Source of the DNA: Candidatus Zophobacter franzmannii
GTDB lineage: Bacteria; Cloacimonadota; Cloacimonadia; Cloacimonadales; JAFGVF01
Direction: 5' to 3'
Assembly (NCBI GenBank): GCA_030765245.1
Contig: JAVCCX010000321.1
Location: 1 to 8,687, forward strand
Length of the DNA stretch: 8,687 nucleotides
Both the position numbers and the translations under genes were made by a program. A model generated the notes under the pieces. It saw nothing but the letters and a program-made list of their open reading frames with translations, did no database searches and was not told where the DNA came from. The stretch's first letter is position 1. Each line of letters starts with the position of its first letter. This document shows positions 1 to 6,732 of this stretch, piece by piece.

Positions 1-3
1 AAA

Positions 4-25
4 CGATAGTGCTAAATATTTATCG
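4..25. promoter_or_regulatory. Small inverted repeat upstream of tetR-type gene, possible operator
   Basis: CGATA (4-8) and TATCG (21-25) form 5-base inverted arms separated by 12 bases, with an AAATATTT palindrome (14-21) between them. The right arm overlaps the putative -35 region, where TetR-family proteins commonly bind to repress their own gene. The arms are short and the symmetry imperfect, so this may be chance in AT-rich DNA. Confidence 0.2.
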
Positions 26-49
26 ACAACTTTAATAAAGTACTATAAT
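22..49 (+). promoter_or_regulatory. Putative sigma-70-type promoter of the tetR-family gene
   Basis: A perfect -10 hexamer TATAAT lies at 44-49. Upstream, TCGACA at 23-28 resembles a -35 box (4 of 6 matches to TTGACA) but with a short 15-base spacer. Shifting to TATCGA at 21-26 gives 17 bases but a poorer match. Transcription would begin near 55-57, leaving roughly 27 bases of leader before the ATG at 84. A start at the ATG at 63 would leave almost no leader. This is inferred from sequence alone; AT-rich DNA throws up such -10 matches by chance. Confidence 0.5.
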
Positions 50-73
50 TGCCCCAATAAGAATGAGTAGTAT

Positions 74-80
74 GGGAGGA
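74..80 (+). promoter_or_regulatory. Ribosome binding site that sets the tetR-type start
   Basis: GGGAGGA lies four bases (counted from GGAGG) before the ATG at 84. It is internal to the longer frame beginning at 63, and nothing resembling a Shine-Dalgarno sequence precedes that earlier ATG. This favours the start at 84. Confidence 0.7.
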
Positions 81-83
81 TTA

Positions 84-698
84 ATGAAAGAGAAGAAGAT
101 ATCAGTTGAAGAAAAGAAACTTCAAAAGCGTGATGCAATTGTAAAAGCTGCTATTGAAATCTTTGCACATAAGGGATTTCAAAACACTAAGATATCTGAA
201 ATAGCACAATATGCAAAAGTTGCCGATGGGACAGTTTATCTCTACTTTAAGAATAAAGATGACTTAATGATACAGGCAATGAGTGAACTTCTCTCGAAGA
301 AACTCTCAGATTTGAAAGCAAGATTAGATAGTGAAGAAAAAGCTGTCGTCAAGTTGTATAAATTCTTCCAAATCCATGTTCGAGCTCTGGCAGGGGACAG
401 GAATGTTGCAAGATTTATAACAGTTGAGATTAGGCAATGCCAGGAATTTTATGAGAAATATCCTGAGTTTGCTCCAATTAGTGAATATATAGATTTTGTT
501 GAAGGTTTAATCGCTGAGGCAATTGCTGATGGTGACATTAGAAAAGAGATAAACCCAAGAGCTTATGCAATGATTTTATTGGGAACAGTAGACTTTGTTA
601 TTACTCGGTGGGTACTGGGAAATGGTGAGATGTCAATTGAGAAGACAGTTGAAGATATTGCAGATATTTTCCAACTAAAAACAGACCTTTTACTATAA
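84..698 (+). CDS. TetR/AcrR-family transcriptional regulator, FadR (YsiA)-like
   Basis: This is a 204-residue repressor-type DNA-binding protein of normal TetR length. The N-terminal helix-turn-helix spans about residues 15-61 and includes the family hallmark VADGTVYLYFKNKDDL, with the recognition helix around GTVYLYF. The C-terminal half is the ligand-binding and dimerisation domain. Its LAGDRN...EIRQC block, the DGDIR segment and the GTVDFVITRWV helix resemble what I remember of Bacillus FadR/YsiA, which senses long-chain acyl-CoA and represses beta-oxidation genes. An acyl-CoA ligand is therefore plausible but inferred. The start at 84 is chosen for its Shine-Dalgarno sequence and leader length; an in-frame ATG at 63 would add seven residues. 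The gene stands alone and converges on the neighbouring operon, so its targets, apart from possibly itself, lie outside the window. Confidence 0.9.
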   Translation: MKEKKISVEEKKLQKRDAIVKAAIEIFAHKGFQNTKISEIAQYAKVADGTVYLYFKNKDDLMIQAMSELLSKKLSDLKARLDSEEKAVVKLYKFFQIHVRALAGDRNVARFITVEIRQCQEFYEKYPEFAPISEYIDFVEGLIAEAIADGDIRKEINPRAYAMILLGTVDFVITRWVLGNGEMSIEKTVEDIADIFQLKTDLLL

Positions 699-722
699 GA
701 TTGATTATAAATTATAAATGAA

Positions 723-748
723 AAGGCACTCTCAATTGAGAGTGCCTT
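723..748. terminator. Bidirectional intrinsic terminator between convergent genes
   Basis: A perfect 11-bp stem (AAGGCACTCTC against GAGAGTGCCTT) closes on an AATT loop, so all 26 bases are palindromic. On the + strand it is followed by ATTTTAT and starts 24 bases after the TetR-type stop. On the - strand it is followed by TTCATTTATAAT and sits 17 bases beyond the stop of the secreted-protein gene. T-rich flanks on both sides and convergent genes fit a terminator working in both directions. Confidence 0.88.
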
Positions 749-765
749 ATTTTATATCTAAAAAC

Positions 766-3078
766 TTACTTCAATAAAACCATCTTCTTAGTTTCCGTAT
801 ATGATCCTGCTTGGAGTTTATAGAAGTAAACTCCGCTTGGAACAGCTCTGTTATCTGTATCATTCCCTTTCCACATAACCGAATGAGTCCCAGGGTTGTG
901 ATGAGAATTGAGTAGAGATTTGATTAACTGCCCCCTGACATTATAAACATCCAGTGTAACTATTTCTGATTCAGGGATGGTAAAACTTATAGTTGTCTCA
1001 GGATTAAATGGGTTAGGGTAATTAGAACTAATGATTGTGTTTGGAGTTTGTTCTTCAATTTCTTCATCGATAGATACATTCTGGAGTGAAACTACAGCTG
1101 AAACATCATCAAGATAGAGCATAGTATAGCCGACTGTTTGTCCATTGAAAGCAATTCGCATAAGCCCGGAGCTTGTTGGGGGAATTATTACTGTATACTC
1201 AGTCCAATCAGTTGGCAAAGAGATAAATGAAGGGTGGGCATCGGTAGTCATAAAATCATCTGGATTACTGCTACCCTCAGAATAAAGCACTTTTAGTCTA
1301 GCAGGATCTGCACCCTGAATATAGTGACTTTTTGCCCAGAATGTCAGAGTAATGCCATCCAGTTCCCCAAGATAGTGAGATGGCACATCCCAGATAGGGC
1401 CTATCAACCAATCGTCAGTATCACCACTGATAGTTGGGAAGGAAACAGCCATATTATTTCCACTATGTGGAGTTGTTCCCGGTATTGTAGGCTCAGGCAC
1501 TCCATGATTAAAAGTCATAAACCCCTTAAGAGTATCTTGATTGGGGTAGTCATATCCCTCATAATTTCTTGTTTCATGACCATCTAAATCTAAAGAAATC
1601 CAGGGAGTGAATTCAAGAGCAAAGTTTGGATTGTTCTCAAAATCATCATTCATGTAAATAATCTCATCGTCCTGGAAGAAATGAAAACGAGTATTAGGAG
1701 TAAACATCATCCTAACTCCATTCGGTGGATTTGCAGGGTCAGGCAAATCACTCATTGAACTGTAAGTTAGGCTACGATGGAAAGCAGTTTGTGTACAATA
1801 AAAGTTATCCGCACTGGATTCAAACATACTTGTTGTTTCTCTAATAGCAATCACCATGCTTCGGGAATGGTCAATAAGAATTGGACTTTCTAGGTTTATC
1901 CTCATCCAACTATTTGAAGGCACTTGGGTAACTGTATTATCAAATACTAAAGTCAATTCCTCAAGAGGTAACCAGGAATTTGACTCGTAGAATTGATTAT
2001 GATCAGTAAACCCATAGTAGATTTCAATGTCGTTATTGAATATTGAGATCCCATTCCAATAGTAAGATAGTGAAGTAATTACATTACCTAAAATTAGTTC
2101 AGTAGGACCATAAATAGTTTGTGTATAACTATACCTGTCTTCCGGTTCCCACGGAAGCCCGATGTTAACAGCATTACCAATTCCAACAAGCATTGTAAGC
2201 TCATTTGAAAGAGTCATAAAAGATTTAATTCCGGTACTTGTCTCTCCATGACTGTTGGTTGATATAACCTGCCAGAAATACTCAGTACTCTGGGAAAGAT
2301 TCCCGCCCAATATCTCATTACTAAGTTCCTGTATGGCAATACCATCATAAATAACACTTAAGTCACTACTATCTGTTCCAAAATAAACAGTATTTGACTC
2401 AGTGGTAGCACCATTCAGCCAATATAAACCTGTTGTTAAGGCAACATCTTCCTGATTGCTGTATGGCAACAGATCAAAGGCAATTTCTGGTGCGGATGAT
2501 GTGTAATAGTACAATCGAATAGATGGAACGAAATCCTCTAAATCCCCCAAAGAAAGAGGGAATGTATTGTCCTGATTGTTGAACTTCAATCTTGTATTGC
2601 CGGGAGTTGGCATGTGATGAAAATATGGGTATCCGGTATTGAAATCACCATCACGATTCTCTACTAAAACAGCTAAGGAGCCCAATCCATTGTAGGTAAA
2701 CGGAGTGTTGAATTCAATTGAATTCCAACCACCGTTAAATGTAACATCACCGTCAAATACTAAGGTGTACCCCTGGGTAGCAGGATTAGAATATTGCGAC
2801 AGAGTAATCAGAGTGTCAGCAACGTTCTTAAGGTAAACTTTTTGATTAGACATTGTGTAGAAGCTTGGATTATTGCTAACAGAGTAGCTAATTTCATATA
2901 ATATCTTTGATTCGCCTATCTCACTTTGTCTGTAAAGCGTTTCTGACCAACCAAAATCATAAATCCCACAAGTTGGAGTTTCATAGGAGGTTTGTTCTTC
3001 CTCACCAATTTGTATAAACTCTGCATTTAGGGAATAAAGTGAAACTACGAGAATCAATAACAATAAAACTCTTTTCAT
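766..3078 (-). CDS. Secreted multidomain protein with type IX secretion-like C-terminal sorting domain
   Basis: This 770-residue exported protein has unknown specific function. Residues 1-19 are a signal peptide (MKR, a run of Leu/Ile/Val, then SLNA before the likely cleavage). Two similar beta-rich modules follow, at about 20-192 and 296-463, separated by a fibronectin type III-like domain (about 198-290, with EYFWQV and the closing KSFMTL). Residues about 475-665 resemble the choice-of-anchor J/cleaved adhesin jelly-roll (DDFENN start, DDWLIGP, LTFWAKS, LYLDDV end). After an acidic linker, 686-770 is a sorting domain: NYPNPFNPET, LDVYNVRGQ, VPSGVYFYKL, KKMVLLK. That domain directs export across the outer membrane and surface attachment in FCB bacteria. 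No catalytic motif is evident, so an adhesin or structural surface role is possible. It lies last in the operon, 11 bases after the sirtuin, just before a terminator. The ATG at 3078 is preferred to an in-frame TTG at 3093. Confidence 0.88.
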   Translation of the reverse strand: MKRVLLLLILVVSLYSLNAEFIQIGEEEQTSYETPTCGIYDFGWSETLYRQSEIGESKILYEISYSVSNNPSFYTMSNQKVYLKNVADTLITLSQYSNPATQGYTLVFDGDVTFNGGWNSIEFNTPFTYNGLGSLAVLVENRDGDFNTGYPYFHHMPTPGNTRLKFNNQDNTFPLSLGDLEDFVPSIRLYYYTSSAPEIAFDLLPYSNQEDVALTTGLYWLNGATTESNTVYFGTDSSDLSVIYDGIAIQELSNEILGGNLSQSTEYFWQVISTNSHGETSTGIKSFMTLSNELTMLVGIGNAVNIGLPWEPEDRYSYTQTIYGPTELILGNVITSLSYYWNGISIFNNDIEIYYGFTDHNQFYESNSWLPLEELTLVFDNTVTQVPSNSWMRINLESPILIDHSRSMVIAIRETTSMFESSADNFYCTQTAFHRSLTYSSMSDLPDPANPPNGVRMMFTPNTRFHFFQDDEIIYMNDDFENNPNFALEFTPWISLDLDGHETRNYEGYDYPNQDTLKGFMTFNHGVPEPTIPGTTPHSGNNMAVSFPTISGDTDDWLIGPIWDVPSHYLGELDGITLTFWAKSHYIQGADPARLKVLYSEGSSNPDDFMTTDAHPSFISLPTDWTEYTVIIPPTSSGLMRIAFNGQTVGYTMLYLDDVSAVVSLQNVSIDEEIEEQTPNTIISSNYPNPFNPETTISFTIPESEIVTLDVYNVRGQLIKSLLNSHHNPGTHSVMWKGNDTDNRAVPSGVYFYKLQAGSYTETKKMVLLK

Positions 3079-3083
3079 ATTTA

Positions 3084-3091
3084 CCTCTCTC
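3084..3091 (-). promoter_or_regulatory. Ribosome binding site of the secreted-protein gene, overlapping the sirtuin stop
   Basis: Read on the - strand, GAGAGAGG ends five bases before the ATG at 3078 and overlaps the sirtuin TGA stop (3092-3090). Ribosomes ending the sirtuin would sit on this site, which suggests translational coupling. It also decides the start: the TTG at 3093 in the same frame lies at the edge of this site and has no good site of its own. Confidence 0.7.
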
Positions 3092-3800
3092 AAGCATTTC
3101 CCAAAAGGGAGATTAGTCCGGTAGTTGCGGGTTCAGCTATATGAATATCATAGATAGCTGACATATCTGTCTTCTCCGGATTGATTTCTATTGTGAGAGC
3201 TTTGTTCTGCTTTGCATACCTCGGCATACCGGCAGCAGGCCAAACTACTGCGGATGTGCCGACGCTTATAAACAGGTCAGCTTTCAGTACTTCTTCAATA
3301 GCACTCTCAATTACTTTTTCATTCAATTGGTCTTCAAACCAGATAATATCAGGTCTAAGCCAAGAACCACATTTCTCACATCTATAACTTCGATATTTTA
3401 TCCCATAGTCATTGATAACACCATGCTTCAGGCATCTCAATCTCCAATGGCTTCCATGCAATTCAATAACATTTTCGTTACCTGCTTTTTGGTGCATTCT
3501 ATCAATATTTTGAGTTATAATTGTAATGTTATGCAATTTTTGGAGCATAGTTAAAAGATAATGTCCCTTATGGGGTTTGCAAGCATGTATTTTCTCTCTC
3601 CGCATCTCATGAAACTTAAGCACTTTCTCAGGATCTTTATCAAATGCTCGCTGACATGCATACTCCTGCCAATTGTATTCATGCCAAAGTCCACCCTTTC
3701 CTCTATATGTCCAAACACCGCATTCAGCAGACATCCCGGCACCGGTGAAGAGGACAATATTTTTATATTTATCAAGGTTTATGGGAAGCGTAATACTCAA
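3090..3800 (-). CDS. Sirtuin-family NAD-dependent protein deacylase (SIR2/CobB-like)
   Basis: This 236-residue, apparently complete bacterial sirtuin removes acyl groups from lysines using NAD+, yielding nicotinamide and O-acyl-ADP-ribose. Visible motifs are the Rossmann GAGMSAE (20-26) and TYRG (31-34), TQNID (96-100), catalytic His115 in ELHG, RPDIIWF (149-155), GTSAVVWPAA (181-190) and IEINP (204-208). The zinc ribbon reads Cys123-X2-His126 ... Cys141-X2-Cys144, so the usual second Cys is a His. In the stretch aligned with CobB's Tyr-X2-Arg acyl pocket, the sequence reads His64-X2-Arg67; the Arg that binds succinyl or malonyl groups is kept but the Tyr is not. Substrate preference is therefore uncertain. 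The start is TTG, one base after the comM stop, with a weak GGA six bases upstream. No ATG occurs before Met23, which lies inside the NAD site, so TTG is the only sensible start. Translation probably depends on coupling to comM. Confidence 0.92.
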   Translation of the reverse strand: MSITLPINLDKYKNIVLFTGAGMSAECGVWTYRGKGGLWHEYNWQEYACQRAFDKDPEKVLKFHEMRREKIHACKPHKGHYLLTMLQKLHNITIITQNIDRMHQKAGNENVIELHGSHWRLRCLKHGVINDYGIKYRSYRCEKCGSWLRPDIIWFEDQLNEKVIESAIEEVLKADLFISVGTSAVVWPAAGMPRYAKQNKALTIEINPEKTDMSAIYDIHIAEPATTGLISLLGNA

Positions 3801-3801
3801 T

Positions 3802-5343
3802 TTAATTCCAGTACTTTTTATCTAATGATCTGTATTGTATTGCTTCACTAATATATTCAGGCTTAATATCTTTCTCACCTGTCAAATCAGCTATTGTTCT
3901 AGCAACTTTGATTATTCTATCATAGACTCTAGCGGAGAATCCTGAATGGTCGATGGCCTTTTTTATAAGGGAATGGCAATCATCATTGAGCTCGCAATAC
4001 TTCCTTATCATACGAGAACTCATCTGAGCATTGCAGAAGATATTTTCGTCCTTGAATCTATCTAACTGAACTTGCCTAGCAGTGTTTACTCTATCCCGCA
4101 CTATTGACGATTTTTCACCAGCAGGTTTTGCCTTTAGCTCCTGATAACTAACAGCAGGAACCTCAATATGAATATCAATCCTATCTAACAACGGACCGGA
4201 AATACGAGAACGATATCTCGAGATTAAGTTATAGCCACAATTACAAGTATGTCCCGGAACCTCGCTCCCAAAATAACCACAAGGACATGGGTTCATCGAA
4301 GCAATTAACATAAATTGAGCAGGGAATGCAAGTGATTGAGCTGCCCTTGATATAGAAACAACACCATCTTCAATAGGTTGTCTTAGAACTTCCAAAACAC
4401 TCTTCTTAAACTCAGGTAGCTCATCCAGAAATAAGATTCCATTATGAGCGAGGGATACTTCCCCGGGTTTTGGGAAAGTTCCTCCACCAATGAGGGCAAT
4501 ATCACTTACAGTATGATGGGGCGACCGAAATGGTCGGGATGTTACGATACTCTCTTTCATTGTAACAGATAGCCCGGATACCGAATGAATCTTAGTTGTC
4601 TCAATAGCTTCTTCAAGGGTAATATCAGGTAAAATTGTAGGTAATCTTCTAGCAAGCATTGTTTTACCGGAACCGGGAGGTCCAATCATAATCAGGTTAT
4701 GACCACCTGCAGCTGCAACTTCTAATGCTCTTTTTGCAAAATATTGTCCTTTAACATCATACATATCAACATTGAAGTGATTCAGGCTACTGAAGAGCTT
4801 TCCTTTATCCAGATAAAAAGGCTTAATCTTGATTCTTCCATCAAGGAACTGAACAGCTTCAATCAAGGAGTCAACCGGGATTACTTTTAAACCATCCACA
4901 AACGCAGCTTCAGTTGCATTTTCTGAAGGCACAAGAAGTCCACTCAGGTTTTCTTTGGCTGCTTGAACGGCTATAGGTAAAACTCCCTTAACCGGTCTTA
5001 TCGAACCATCTAATGAGAGCTCTCCAATTATAGCATATTCCTCAACTTTATTCTGACTAAGATCTTTGAGTGAGATGAGCATTGCAATAGCAATAGGCAG
5101 GTCAAGGGCTGCTCCATCCTTTTTCAGGTCAGCAGGTGCTAAGTTAATTGTGTAGTTGAGGTTTTTTACTCTCCAACCACTATTTCTGATTGCAGCACAT
5201 ACTCTATCCTTGCTCTCCTTCACACTATTGGTTGCCATACCAACAATGGTAAAGTGTGTCACTCCTCCTCGAGTGTCGCATTCAATTGTAATTCTTTGAC
5301 CATCGATTCCTACAGTAGTATATGATATTGCTCTGCCTAGCAT
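3802..5343 (-). CDS. comM: ComM/YifB-family AAA+ branch-migration helicase (Mg-chelatase-like)
   Basis: This 513-residue protein has the length usual for ComM, a hexameric helicase that promotes branch migration during natural transformation so that longer tracts of incoming DNA are integrated. The N-terminal ~170 residues form a Lon-protease-like fold (start MLGRAISYTTVGIDG, then INLAPADLKKDGAALDLPIA) without a role in proteolysis. The AAA+ core has Walker A GPPGSGKT (221-228), Walker B ILFLDELPEF (303-312), sensor-1 region SMNPCPCG (349-356), GPLLDRID (383-390) and a sensor-2 Arg at about 472. Four cysteines (353, 355, 367, 369) in a CPCG...CNCG arrangement are characteristic and probably bind zinc. 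The Mg_chelatase_C helical domain fills the end. Such genes are often mislabelled magnesium chelatase; nothing here suggests chlorophyll synthesis. The start has GGGAGG four bases upstream and lies 21 bases after rarA; the stop is one base from the sirtuin. Confidence 0.95.
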   Translation of the reverse strand: MLGRAISYTTVGIDGQRITIECDTRGGVTHFTIVGMATNSVKESKDRVCAAIRNSGWRVKNLNYTINLAPADLKKDGAALDLPIAIAMLISLKDLSQNKVEEYAIIGELSLDGSIRPVKGVLPIAVQAAKENLSGLLVPSENATEAAFVDGLKVIPVDSLIEAVQFLDGRIKIKPFYLDKGKLFSSLNHFNVDMYDVKGQYFAKRALEVAAAGGHNLIMIGPPGSGKTMLARRLPTILPDITLEEAIETTKIHSVSGLSVTMKESIVTSRPFRSPHHTVSDIALIGGGTFPKPGEVSLAHNGILFLDELPEFKKSVLEVLRQPIEDGVVSISRAAQSLAFPAQFMLIASMNPCPCGYFGSEVPGHTCNCGYNLISRYRSRISGPLLDRIDIHIEVPAVSYQELKAKPAGEKSSIVRDRVNTARQVQLDRFKDENIFCNAQMSSRMIRKYCELNDDCHSLIKKAIDHSGFSARVYDRIIKVARTIADLTGEKDIKPEYISEAIQYRSLDKKYWN

Positions 5344-5364
5344 ACAACCTCCCTACATATCTGA

Positions 5365-6651
5365 TTAATTCTTCTTGTTGATTTGTTCTTTCTTCAATTT
5401 ATCCCACCAATCAAGACGTTTGCTTATCTCTTTTTCAAACCCGTATGGAGATGGATGGTAGTATTCTCTTTCATCCATCTGTTCAGGGAAACATCTTTGA
5501 TAAACATAAGCATTATCATGTTGATGAGAATATTTATAGTCTTTTGAATATCCAAGTTTTTTCATTAGCTTTGTTGGTGCATTACGCAAATGGAGAGGAA
5601 CACCAAAATTGCTTGTTTTAATCGCTTCCTTACTAGCACTTTTATATGCTGTATAACATGCATTACTTTTAGGAGCAGTAGCAAGATACACAACCAACTG
5701 TGTTAATGCAACAGTTGATTCTGGCATTCCCAGAAAGTGCACAGTCTCTTTCACTGCAATAGCTTGAGTAAGGGCATTAGGGTCAGCAAGTCCAATATCT
5801 TCAGAGGCAAAACGGACAAGTCTACGAACAAGATACATCGGGTCCTCACCGGCTTCAAGCATTCTGGCAAGCCAATAAATCCCTGCCTGAGCATCACTTG
5901 AACGAAGTGACTTATGAAGAGCAGAAATAATATTATAATGTTCTTCTCGATTCTTATCATAGAACATAGCTTTACGAGTTAGAATTTTCGAAATGTATTC
6001 CAATTCCGGTTTCTCATTTGACCTAAGATAAGGTAGGATAGCATCAAGATAGTTCATGACTTGACGCCCATCTCCACCGCTAATATCAGCGATATAGTTG
6101 ATTATTTCATCAGGTACTCTGTTTTCTAACTCGAGCTTATCAAGGGCTTGTTCAATAATCTGTTTTAAGCTTTCCTGATCTAGCATTTGGAGAACAAAAG
6201 TATGACAGCGAGAAAGCAGTGCCGGAATTACTTCAAAAGATGGATTTTCAGTTGTCGCACCGATAAGAATAACTGCTCCCGACTCTACATATGGAAGAAA
6301 GGCATCTTGCTGAGATTTATTAAATCTATGGATTTCATCAATAAAGAGAATTGAACTTTTTTTATGCACTTTGAAATGATAATCAGCCTCTGCCATAACC
6401 TGTTTAACTTCTTTGATACCTGATAGGACTGCACTAAAATATATGAAATCCATTTCACTATTTTGCTCAACGAGTTTAGCAATAGTCGTTTTACCACATC
6501 CGGGAGGACCCCACAATAAAAAGGAACTGTACTCCTGAGTATCAAGCATCTGCCTAAGCAGTGAGCCTTGAGTGAGGAGTTTGTCTTGTCCTTTCACTTC
6601 ATCAAGGTTAAGAGGTCTCATTCGTTCAGCAAGTGGAATGTTATTAGCCAT
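5365..6651 (-). CDS. rarA: Replication-associated recombination protein A (MgsA/RarA, AAA+ ATPase)
   Basis: This 428-residue clamp-loader-like AAA+ ATPase belongs to the RarA/Mgs1/WRNIP1 family, which acts at stalled replication forks and recombination intermediates and in other bacteria binds single-stranded DNA-binding protein. The start has the family's [16 protein letters not shown]. Walker A is GPPGCGKT (48-55), Walker [11 protein letters not shown] (101-110), sensor 1 GATTENPSF (131-139), and the arginine finger lies in LLSRC (Arg148). The C-terminal half carries the tetramerisation region: [17 protein letters not shown] (248-264), [16 protein letters not shown] (276-291), PKSNACY (327-333), [13 protein letters not shown] (352-364) and a final YYHPSPYG. 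Length is close to the E. coli protein, so it appears intact. GGGAG lies four bases before the ATG. It follows comEC after 81 bases and precedes comM after 21. Placement between two transformation genes suggests shared expression, possibly for processing incoming DNA. Confidence 0.95.
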   Translation of the reverse strand: MANNIPLAERMRPLNLDEVKGQDKLLTQGSLLRQMLDTQEYSSFLLWGPPGCGKTTIAKLVEQNSEMDFIYFSAVLSGIKEVKQVMAEADYHFKVHKKSSILFIDEIHRFNKSQQDAFLPYVESGAVILIGATTENPSFEVIPALLSRCHTFVLQMLDQESLKQIIEQALDKLELENRVPDEIINYIADISGGDGRQVMNYLDAILPYLRSNEKPELEYISKILTRKAMFYDKNREEHYNIISALHKSLRSSDAQAGIYWLARMLEAGEDPMYLVRRLVRFASEDIGLADPNALTQAIAVKETVHFLGMPESTVALTQLVVYLATAPKSNACYTAYKSASKEAIKTSNFGVPLHLRNAPTKLMKKLGYSKDYKYSHQHDNAYVYQRCFPEQMDEREYYHPSPYGFEKEISKRLDWWDKLKKEQINKKN

Positions 6652-6732
6652 GGTTCTCCCTTAAATTATTAAAGATATCCAACCTTATTGTTACTTCATA
6701 AAACAGTCCAGAATTTTCCCTATTAATCCATA
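6652..6732 (-). other. 81-base spacer between comEC and rarA
   Basis: This is the widest gap in the - strand array. It is AT-rich and holds the rarA ribosome binding site (GGGAG, 6656-6660). I see no stem with a following T-run that would be a terminator, and no convincing -35/-10 pair. Read-through from comEC is the simplest reading, though a weak internal promoter cannot be excluded. Confidence 0.45.

Noticed and set aside
63..83. Upstream ATG for the TetR-type gene
   Set aside because: It has no Shine-Dalgarno sequence, would leave almost no leader after the TATAAT box, and the good GGGAGGA site lies downstream of it.
1324..1587. Open frame of 87 codons on the + strand inside the secreted-protein gene
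   Set aside because: It lies wholly opposite a well-supported gene, has no recognisable domain, and is a composition shadow.
3079..3093. TTG start for the secreted protein
   Set aside because: The ATG at 3078 has a well-spaced ribosome binding site and gives a classic signal peptide beginning MKR; the TTG would add five residues and overlap the sirtuin stop.
84..3800. A functional link between the FadR-like regulator and the sirtuin through acyl-CoA and protein acylation
   Set aside because: The two are in convergent units separated by a terminator and a 2.3-kb gene; only the theme is shared.
3181..3851. Several short frames on both strands overlapping the sirtuin
   Set aside because: All are out of frame with the clearly conserved sirtuin motifs and show no domain or good ribosome binding site.
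3802..5343. Magnesium chelatase subunit for chlorophyll synthesis
   Set aside because: The N-terminal Lon-like domain, the CPCG...CNCG cysteines and the length are those of ComM/YifB, and no pigment genes are nearby.
5751..6545. Two short - strand frames within rarA
   Set aside because: They are alternative frames of the RarA coding sequence, whose full set of AAA+ motifs is in the main frame.
6652..6732. Promoter or terminator between comEC and rarA
   Set aside because: I found only AT-rich sequence with no matching -35/-10 pair at normal spacing and no stem followed by a T-run.
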